From assembly GCA_029851415.1 (NCBI GenBank), contig CM056743.1:29586405-29650404 (forward strand): a DNA stretch of 64,000 bases, in the 5' to 3' direction. The position numbers and the translations under genes are program-made. This stretch comes from Eretmocerus hayati (taxonomy: Eukaryota; Arthropoda; Insecta; Hymenoptera; Aphelinidae). Below the pieces are notes generated by a model. It had not been told where the DNA came from, searched no databases, and worked only from the letters and a program-made list of their open reading frames with translations. Below are positions 10,501 through 20,400 of the stretch, one piece after another. Positions within the stretch are counted from its first letter, which is position 1. The number at the start of each line of letters is the position of its first letter.

Positions 10501-11907
10501 TTTTCGGCCCACCTTAATGTACACACACTCGCTGCCGCTACTCGTGCGTAAAGAAATCTCAACAGTGCGTATAAAGTTGTTACCCTCGTGTGTAAAGATT
10601 TCCGGCAGTGCGTAAAGAACCAAAGTCGTTATGTAATATACTATTTCGAGCTACTCAACTCAGAATCCCTCATTTAACAAAATATTTCTATCAGATTTTT
10701 TCAAAACGTCTAGCGTCCTACACCAGCCAGATAAAACTATGAAGATGTTTCCCGAATGTTTTTTTTTTCATCATTCTAAAGAGATTGGTTGATACAGAGA
10801 TTTGACTGGATTTCCACTTTTAATGTCGAAATAGTCAGTAAGACATAAGAAAAACACTCTGCTACCGTAATTCTGGAGTATTGATTAAGAAAAGTCCTGT
10901 ACTAAAGGAAAAAATCGCATTGAGTCAAAAAAGCTCTCAAAAAGAGTTATTTCCCAAAGACACCTATGCGTCTTTGTTTCTGATATTTTCAACGAAAAAT
11001 TGGCAAAACCATGACTAAATTTCCACAACAGGTTCACTTCTTCCGTAAAGCCAAGCACTTGATTCCTGGTGTCTACTCATTTAGCTGTTCTAGTTACTTC
11101 TGTGTGTAAATGTCTGAAATAGCTATGGTTTTCGGTGATGATCAATTTAGTTTTTTAGCTTTGAAAAAATCGATTTGATCGGCATTTGACCTAAATCTCT
11201 ATTTTCATTTACATACCATCACACTCATCTATTTCTTCGTCACTGGACTCTTGATTACTTCCTTGCTGAATTATTGAAGAAACCAGTAGAGCCTTTATCT
11301 TCTCAATCCACGACCTCCACTTATCGAAGATCGACTCCTGTCTCTGTGTCCTACTTGGCCCAGCTGTTCACATTAAATTTGTAACGAACAAAAATTTTAA
11401 AGGGACCAAGGTGTAAGTATCAATTTTTCTATGAATACGGAATACTGGATGAGAAGATTGTAACAGGTGGTAGACGAATTAAATCATTATCGTGAAGATG
11501 GGCTGACATTCATATAGAATTTGATTTTGACTGTATGAAATACGCAGAAAAGCTTAGCTGAAAAAATTATTTTCAGTAGAAACAAATGAGCATGGAATTG
11601 AGAACCAACGATGACAGAAAAAACGCAGGTGAATGGACAAGATTCGTGTCTTGGAGTGGTCTCAGACACAGAGAAAAACTGACGATCTCAATAATAATTA
11701 ATTGACAAAATGGTCAGAGACATGGAGTTATACTAAAATAGTAAATATGATGAATTTTCCGGTCAAAATATAGTAAAAACGACTGATAAAAGGTATCAAG
11801 CTCATATATATTTTTCACTCACCTATCGGTGGGATTGTACTTGTAGACTGAGATATCGAATGCGAGAAATTAAATATAGTCAAAATTACCAAAAAAAGTA
11901 GTTTCAT
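4557..11907 (-). CDS. Unrecognised secreted protein, four exons, about 203 aa
   Basis: Exons on the minus strand are 11907-11823, 11363-11217, 8299-8105 and 4741-4557. Every join is phase 1, and all donors and acceptors follow GT-AG (for example G|GTGAGT, TTTTTCAG|GA and TTGTTACAG|AG). Exon 1 encodes a clear signal peptide starting MKLLFLVILTIF, cleaved near residue 18. The mature protein is charged and probably helical, with only three cysteines (DECDG, SCRPL, GPCNN). Exons 3 and 4 each encode a related helix (IEERRILR... and IEQRRMRF...). If the good donor G|GTAAGC at 4580 is used, a further exon exists; if not, the protein ends ...QDGKLINRN. A TATA-like stretch (11931-11940) lies upstream of the ATG. 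No family was recognised. A secreted venom, saliva or haemolymph protein is possible but is inference. Confidence 0.7.
5337..5724. mobile_element. Foldback/MITE-like element made of two tandem hairpins
   Basis: The outer arms match as TAAGG-CGATGCGGTCACCGTG at the left and its complement at the right, followed by GCTGAAAGTTATTCGCAC on both sides. Inside, the arm CACTTTTATCNAATTCTYTTGCGATTT and its complement occur twice, so the element is two roughly 125-bp hairpins back to back. It lies in intron 3 of the secreted-protein gene. Confidence 0.75.
6518..7164. mobile_element. Foldback element, family B copy 1 (about 647 bp)
   Basis: Bases 6518-6675 and 7010-7164 are inverted repeats. The termini read CAAGGAGGGTGCCAGGCC followed by TTCGGATCACCAATCCTC, with the complement at the right end. 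A second element with related ends lies at 54967-55299. No transposase frame is present, so it is a non-autonomous element. It lies in intron 3 of the secreted-protein gene. Confidence 0.75.
7486..7729. repeat. Inverted repeat, roughly 96-bp arms with 50-bp loop
   Basis: The left arm 7486-7583 and right arm 7634-7729 are complementary with few mismatches. They share, for example, CATGAAAGTCCAG / CTGGACTTTCATG at the loop and TTGAAAAAAGAAAATAC at the outside. The fold could give a stable hairpin RNA if the intron is transcribed. No terminal features typical of a known transposon were recognised. Confidence 0.8.
8602..10529. mobile_element. 1.9-kb long palindromic (foldback) element with 14-bp flanking repeats
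   Basis: Bases 8616-9454 and 9664-10515 form one very long imperfect inverted repeat around a loop of about 209 bp. Ends read GTGGGCCGAAAATCC, and the complement is at the right. Inner arm ends are CCTACGTATTTTG at 9442 and its complement at 9664. The element is flanked by AATGTACATACACT (8602-8615) and AATGTACACACACT (10516-10529), a 13/14 match that may be a target-site duplication. No transposase frame was seen; short frames in the loop look accidental. It lies in intron 2 of the secreted-protein gene. Confidence 0.8.
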
Positions 11908-13146
11908 TCTTCAAAAAAAGGGTAATCTACTATATTTTATTTCAAAAGCATAAGATTCGAGCGAATCAGATTCCAATTTGAAGATAAGTGGTTATTCATT
12001 CCTTCACGCGAGGAAGCATGAAATTTGATGGATTGTAATGTAGCAGAGCTCGCGTAATAATTATAAAAACGAAAAATGATTTCGACACATTGGAATAGCG
12101 TATGATTGCTCAGGATATCATCATTTGCTCGATCGATATCTAGCTTAGTTCAATAATAAATAATATGAGTAATCATATAATACTATTTGCATACTATTTG
12201 ATCAGGTTGTATGTTTCTTGATATTTTCCTGGTAGTATCGATGTCAAAAGCCCTGTAAAATTTTGTGAGCTATAGATTGTCTAATCTCTACATTGTCTCA
12301 TTAATTTATTTCCTGAGTCCGTAACATTGCGCTTTGTTAGGTAGTTTTATCAAAGACTTTCTCCCCAGTATGAAAAGAGTCATATTGCTAGTTTCCTTTG
12401 GAATGATTGCTATTTGGTCTTGTAGAGTCTATTTGAGGATTCAAGATATCTTTAAACTTGAATTTGTTCGTTCGTCTACACTACTTTGAGTTTTATTATA
12501 CAATTCTATCGATTGATTTCCTCTGACACATCCAAAGAGTTTGCAATGTCGATAACTTTTACCATGATTTTTTCCTCAATTTGGATTCATTTGTCCACGA
12601 AAGTCGTCAAAAATATGCAAAATGCCTCATTCGATTGATTCATTTACTTACACAATTTTTCTATTTCCCCAAAGTGGTTCGATAGCGGCTCGCGAGTCAA
12701 GATGAAAATCGATAGTAGCAATAAACCCAAAAATTCATTCTCGCGTTTCTGATTGCTTCGACCTTTATTATCTGTAAATTCGAATTCTGGAGTTAGATGA
12801 GGGCAAAAATCATCTTCATGACGATAGAATCTGTGAAATCATGAATTATAATTTTGGATACGTCGCTTGAGTTCCGTAACCTCACCGCAACGATCAGCAT
12901 GGAAATTACATGTATAATCTGTGCGTATAATCGCGAATTGAACCATTTTAAATCACTTTTCAGGATTTTATCAAATGATAGCTGTCGGCTTATTACATCA
13001 TGTGTAGAAATATCCATCAGCGGATTGGAAAAAAAAAACGTAACGAGGGTAAATAAAAATTTCACTTCATCATTCAAACTCATGCTCAAGTCAGTAAATA
13101 TATATTCATTTGTTACTACAGTCGTTTCTATATCACATAGGTGGTA
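11908..13146. other. Intergenic gap: upstream of secreted gene, downstream of bHLH gene
   Basis: This AT-rich stretch should contain the promoter of the minus-strand secreted gene at its left end and the 3' UTR of the bHLH gene at its right end. No other exon, RNA gene or repeat was recognised. Frames at 12793-13089 (minus) and 12854-13270 (plus) overlap each other and have no domain or splice support. Confidence 0.5.
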
Positions 13147-16100
13147 TTATTTACAATCGATCAGATATGTACAAAATTCACATGATTCAAATAAAGGGTC
13201 TAAGCTTATAATTTCTTTGTACATTCGAATTTTCTTATCACCCAATAGTTTGATGAAACGAATATCGTAGTTGTTCTCATCATGTTCGCCGACGACGAGC
13301 GAGCTCCTGTCATCGTGGTCCTGTGTTACTAAAGTGAGTCACAGATTCTGACACCTACGAAGATGAAGAAAGTAAATAATTGAACTTTGTAAATCTTTAA
13401 TTAAATTCAAGGTCAACTAACCTGCGGCATTTGACGCAATGGGTCTGCATAATTAGAACGTTGGGAATAATTTGTGGACGTATGACTTGTTGACGATTTG
13501 TAACCTGGGACCTATTTTGATTGAAAAAAGAAACATTGGCTATATTTATTCTCTTCAGGAAATGATTCATTGAAGATTAAAAATGATTGGTGGACATATG
13601 CAACTTTCCTTCACTTTCGGGAAAATAGAAAATCCAAAGTGGAATTGAAGACTGATTAGCTTCAGGAAAATGTTCGTTATTATCTGAAGACGTTTGCATG
13701 GAATGCATGCATTTCTAAATTATATTTCAAGAAATACTTCCTTCGAGATTTGGGAAAAAATGTCCAAAAACAAGAACAAATATATCACGCTGTACTTGCA
13801 AGAATTAGATTAACCAAAACAAAAACAAAAATTACGATTCGACACAAGTTTGTCTTCGATTAAATATTCTTTTCCGTTCATCTAAATCTATTTTCAAAAT
13901 AAAAAAGCGCCCGTTCCGATTTGTTCTTCAAACTTGATGATTTTATGAAATAGACCAAAGATAACCCATTGTCTTTTATCGTCAATTTATATAGACATGC
14001 TTGATTTCTAGTGTTTGAATAACTTCTGTTGAAATCGCAATGAAAATCAGAAAACCAGATAAATTTTTGTCAATTCCAAAAACACATGACTAAAGGATAG
14101 AGTCTCCGTGCTTCTATTTTGAAGAAGAATGAAAATAACCAATATTTTCCCATATTGTAGTTTTTGCATCTTTATCATTTTACGACTAGTTATCGATCAT
14201 TTTCGTATCAGACAATTTTTCCGTGACCTCGGGGAGTGAGGGGCCCAAGTTTCCCAAGTGTTTTTTCTATAGTGTCCAAGATGTTTTGCTTGTCCCTTGG
14301 ACGAAATTTTACGAGAAATACACGAACGATACTCGCAAGGTTGAACAGTAATCAATACAACCTTCAAGTTGACACGAGGTTCGAAACGAATTGAAGATAG
14401 TAAGGTAACATTTCAAAATGTTCGATGTGTTTGAACCTTCACCAATTCAGCCAAAATTTCATCAAAGTCCTTGTATTAGTCTGGTCCTACTTTATTCAAA
14501 ATTTCAGAGACCTACGATATTTATAACCAGAAAGAGCAAACCCCAAGTATGGGCATTCTCGTTTTATTAGTGACATAAGGCCATGCGGTAGCCGTGCAAG
14601 CTGAATTCCGAGCTTTTTCCCGTCCGATGCGTTGGCCGTTAACCCACTTACTTTCTCGGAAAAGTTTTTTGACAAGAAAAATATCAATAATTAGTTGAAA
14701 AATGACGAAAAACGCCAAAGTAACCAAAGTTAGACAATTGAAGATTTTTAGGTTTTCCCGTTTTCCCTAGAACAGATGCACATGGAGGTTCTATCACCGA
14801 GGGAATGTGTTTCTAAGGTTGCCCGAGATTTTTCAAATTTTTACGATGCCCCAATTCAGAGTTACCATGAATATCGGTTTTCGGGCACGTCCACTGTAGT
14901 GGATAAAATAAGTAAGGAGGTTGTGTCGTCATGATTTCTGGAAAATAACGACGATTTTGTATCATATTCCACAACCTGGAGTGCAAAATTCTAAGTTTGA
15001 TCTTGAATCCGAAGGAATGTCATTTTCATCGCGTAAACGATCTTTGCGCACTGATTTATTTTTACACCGTGCGCAAATGACCAATTTGCACACAGCTGGG
15101 CGATTTTCGGCGCGCGCAAAACAGTTTGCGCACAGTTTTTGCATTTGCGCACGGCACACAAGCATGTAAATGGCCATCTACGCACAACTTTACGCACAGA
15201 ATAGCATAATTAGTACATTTCGATACAAGGGCGTAAAACGTTTTATTCGCGTCCGAGTGATGGGTTTCCGTCCCGAGCCGCAGGCGAGGTTTGGAACCAT
15301 CACGAGAATGCGAATAATAAGTTTTACGCCCGTGTATCTAACTTTACTTTTCGATAAACTGTGAGTAAAAATCGACAAACTGTGCGCAAAGTGCACTTCT
15401 ACGAACAGTGTATAGAAAAGAAATGTAAGAGAGCAGTATCACTATCAAAGAGAGTAGAAAAAAAATTGCAAACCTTATCGTTCATCTCTGGGAAGATAGT
15501 GGTGAGATGGAAGTTGGCAAGACTGGTGCCAGAAGCATGATGTTGCTGCTGGTGAGCCATCGTACCGGAAGCTGCAACATTGGCAACAGCAGCGCCACCA
15601 CCTGTGCCATTGCCAACATTGCTCGATACCGTAACTGGAGGAGCTATAGCTGGTACTACTGGAGCTATGTTTGGCTTGATATTTGACTGATTCTGATACA
15701 TAGGATTTGGTGGAGGTGGTGGTGCAAAGAATGTAGTTGGCGATGGATGAAAATCTTCCAATGCAGAAAAGTCAAAAGTGTTCTGAGCTGTTTCTTGTTT
15801 TCTACGTCCGCCACTTGTAGATGATCTTTTCTGTAGATGACCTGATGAGGTCACATTGACACCAGTATAATGTCTTTGCTTATCAGACGAACATATTTGA
15901 TGCTTGGCTTGACCTGTTATGTTTGATTGTGAAGATTTATGGTCGGTAAGTATGTTAGGCGGAAGCAACAAATTATTTCCAGTTTCGAATTCATAGTTGT
16001 CGTGCAGAGACATTGCGTAGTTGGCCGTACTAAAGTTTCCAGTTGGGTAAATGTTAGCAGACGAGTAAGCATAAGAGGTATTAAAGTTCTGATTCACGAC

Positions 16101-17433
16101 TTGGTTGTACGCACTGCTGCTTGCTGTTACTTCGTCTACGTTTGGGAAATAGTTTAGAGAACTGGTTGCTGTGGAATCTGATAGTTTGTTTTGTGAATAG
16201 TTCCCAGGATATTTGTTCTTATCATGGCTGACAGTTATAGAGCCAATGAGTGCCTCAGCAGTGTAGTTACTTTTACAGTTTCTGCTTCTCCATTGCTGTT
16301 GTTGTTGAGCTTCACTGATGTGTTGATTATTATTCTTTGATTGAGACTGTTGTTGCTGAGTTGGATGATTCTGATGACTTTGATAATTGGATTCTGGAAA
16401 GCTGGGATTATTTTTGGCCTCTTCGTGACTGCTAGACTGTTTCTGTCTTATTTCTATCTGCCTCTTGCTACCGGAACGAGGACTATTGCTGCCTTTGCGT
16501 TGCTTTCTTGTTGGAGTCTGTTGTTGTGATGGTTGTTGTTGTTGTTGCGGTAGATGTTGTTGCGGATGTTGATGCGTGGGTTGATGATGTTGAAGTTGCT
16601 GTTGAGATTGACTTGGCTGAGTCTTTTCAACCTTGTCATGGTCAACGAGTTGACTCACAGACAAGAAAGGAGTTCCATGAGTGGAGTGATGTTGTGAAAC
16701 ATTCATAGCTGGGTAGTCACGATTGATGACTTTACTATCATCCTTTTGAGAATCTTTGATCGTATCACCGCTGTTACTACGTATCGGCATCTGACCGAAT
16801 ATTAAGTTTGGTTTGTCTAACGCAAGATCGCCAACTAGAGTTGGCAATGTAGGTGTCTCTAGACTCTTATGACTGTGGTTTGGATCTATGGATTGGGATA
16901 AATTCTTTGTCGGTGACCACGAGAACGTTTGTTCTTCAGCATAATACGATGCATCCATATTTCTTTTTGGTTCATTTGGAATAACGGATATATTTGAGAA
17001 CGTGTGCGCAGCCATGTCATAATTATTGTAGAATTGATTGGAATTGCTCTGATTGTACATTGGTACTTGAGAAAACAAGTTGTTGGGACAAAATTCAAGT
17101 TCTTTACCAATTGGAGGTAAAATGGCATCTGAGATATTTGAGCTGTGTTTAATTTCGGGAGTCATCATCCAATTTATAGGGGGTCGCTGTGATTGCTGTT
17201 GATGTATCAGTTGTTGTTGTTGTGGTTGGTGCTGATTCGTCGTCATCAACGGATTAGCTGGGTCTACTTTGACCTTGGTTTGATTTGTTTGGGGCTGTGG
17301 CTGTTGGTGCTGCTGATTTTGTCGATGTTGCCTCTGCTGATGCTGTTGTTGTTGATGCTGGTGATGAAGTTGTTGTTGAGGAGGTTGTGGTTGTTGTTGT
17401 GAGGGTGGTTGCTGTTGTTGTTGTTGTTGTTGC

Positions 17434-17467
<34 letters not shown>

Positions 17468-20400
17468 GCTGCTGTTGTTGCTGTTGTGGTTGCTGTTGTT
17501 GTTGGTGATGATTTTGTTGATGTTGATTCTGAGTATGCTTACTGCTGTTGTACAGCGAGTCAGCTGGATGCAAGGATGATGTTGATATTTGGGACGATCC
17601 GTGGTATTTCGGAATAAGTTGCGGTTTTTCGCTATACTTGACACTTGTTGCTGAATAAGTGTCATGAAGATTAGTGGAGTAAGTAGGCTGGCTACTGTTC
17701 GATGGTAATTGGATCAACGGACTAAAATTCGCCTGAGAGCTGTAGTCAGGGAGCGTGTAATTTATTTTGTCAGCCTTGTGAGTCTGAGACGTGGTAGCAG
17801 ATGGAATTTTACTACCCATTGGGTGGTTATTGTGTACGGGGTGATTATTTTGTAGCTGTTGGTGGGGATCCAAGACTGCATGATTCATGTAAGTATTTTG
17901 AATGAAACTCGTATCCACGGGATATTTATACTTGTTCTTGGCATCGGAAGAAAATTTGATTTCTTGGTTCGAAGAACTGGGTTGATTGTGACCACGGTTT
18001 GACTTTTGCGCAGACGCCGCACATTGCGATATTCGAGCATTTCTCGATTTATTGATTTCGTTATACATTCGCTTTTGTGCATCAACAGTTGACTTGGTTT
18101 TTGACTTGTCAAAATTAGTGTTGGAGTTCGTGGTCGAATATGACGAATACATAAGGGAACCGTGAAGAGATGAGTTAGGATCATCTTCTCTGGGCACTGA
18201 ATGGTACTGTGCATTCCCACAAGTACTTCTCGGAATATCTAGGTGAGAAGATGTCGTGTTGTAATGAGGATAATTATTTCTATTGTCATTGACGGACGAG
18301 AAACCTGTCCACGACAGAACATTGTAGTTCGACGATGGGTTTGACATTGTTGTTGTCGATCTAGCCATGTAATTTTCCTCGTAATTAGTCATCATTGGGT
18401 ATGATCCAATAGATTGAGGTTGAGGAATAGATTTTGTTGTATTGCTCATTTTTTGAGAAGTGGATGCAGATTGAGTTGAAGCTCCGAAAGCTATTTTGTG
18501 ATTAGTTTTAGGCTCACAAGTAGTGATATATCCTTGGGTAGGAGGATTAACATCAATTGCTTTGTTATACGCGATATTATTCATCTGAGAATTGCTACTT
18601 AGACTGATGTCCTTATTTGTTGAGTATTGAACGGTATTGGTTCCAGAAATATTTTGATGAGATGTTCCACTGACTTTCCTGTTGAAAGATCCATTTTCAA
18701 CCTCAACGCCACTGGAACCAGGTATCTCGTTCGTTCTCTTGTTGTAACAAACATTATTAAGTTCAGCAGAATTTGGAACATCGTGAGATTTCCGATAGTA
18801 CACAAGATTGTTCATCTCAGTATATGAAGAGTTTGGAATTTCGTTAGTCTTTTTAGGATATAGTGAATTGTTCGGCACGTGAGCACTAGAATTCAGATTT
18901 TCATTCGCTTTTTTCGAACATTCAGAACTATTCAACTTTGATACTTCAGAGTTCGACATTTCCGTTATCTTTTCACATTGAACAGAATTTGCGGTACCAA
19001 AATTATTAGATTTATGTGTCTCATTATTTTTTTGAACAAATGCCAAGTTATTCATTTTAGGATTATTAGGATCTAACGTCTCTCCTGATTTTTTAACGGT
19101 ACCGATGATGCTCGGTTCAGAATTCATGGGATGCATTTCGGTAGATTTTCTCAAATGAACATTGCTCGTCTTAGAGACATTGGGCAAAGAATTTTCGCTG
19201 GATGCTTTTTCAACGGGCTGAAGCTTACCGACTTGATTCATGGTCTGTGCATTAGAAACCGAGGACGAATCACATTTACTTGGGTCCTGCGCAACTTGAA
19301 TATTCTCCTTCGTTGTTTTTGAGAATTTTTCATTTTGCGTGGATGAGTTTTCGGAAGAAGTCTCTTTAAACCGAGCAGAGTATTCGTTGCTTTGTTCCGT
19401 GAAAGATTCCATCGGACAAATTTGCAATTTGCATAAATCTTTTTCTGAGGGAATATCAACCGGTTGGCATGAAAAATTGAAATGAGAATTATTTTGATTT
19501 GAATTTTCTTTGAGACTAACCACATTTGATGATTGACATCCTTGACTCACGCACTGTAAGAGTGAAGTGTTTGTGGGAGCAGAGTGCGAAGACAAAGTAA
19601 CTGGAGCCGAGCTTTTCGAGACAAGTTTGTTTAAAAAATCATTCGCTGCTGAAGTTGATATTGAAGGTAATGACATTTCTTTTTGGTGACTAATATTAGA
19701 TTGAGATTTTTTGACCGCCTGGCAGTTTTGACTATCGTTCTTAGAAGGTGTGATTACAGGATTGGGATCGGTTGTCGCTTCAATTTTGTTACCGAGGGTG
19801 GGACTAGATTTTTCGATTCGATTGTTCGAATTATTTTGTGCACTAACAGAAGTATTCGTCACGACATTAGCATGTTTATCAACCTCAACAGAATTCATCG
19901 ATACGATTTTGATAGATTCTGCAACCTTCTGGTTACTTATAATTTTCGGCAGAGTTTTGAGTTCTGAAGATGACGCTACGGATGAAGTATCGGTGGTGAC
20001 AATTGAACTCAATTGTTTTACTTGAGATAATTCACTGACATTTGCTGGAATAAGCGGTTCTGAGGAATTAATTTTAAAACTATTAGGCTCGATCGCACCG
20101 ATTTGTAACAACATTGGGGGAGTTTGACTGCTGTACTTGAAGTCCTCCTTCATTTCATCATCTAGTGCATCATTTTTACCACTTAGAGATGAAACGATGG
20201 GAAAAGCCATGAGGAAAGCTGCAGTGGGCGATATTGATTCCGAGTTATTAGAACCTGATGGTACTTGCAGAGAAGCAAAGATGTCATTAGATAAATCTGA
20301 ATGCAGTGAGTCGTTTTTGGTGTTGATTGGTATGAAACTATTGCTGGGACTATAACAGATAGACCTTGTAATGTTTTGACTGTTTTTGAAGCTATTTTCC

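Noticed and set aside
15939..17617. Open frames on the plus strand and in other minus frames opposite the bHLH exon
   Set aside because: They are shadows of the Q-rich coding exon (runs of V, L or N from the CAA/CAG repeat) and have no independent domain.
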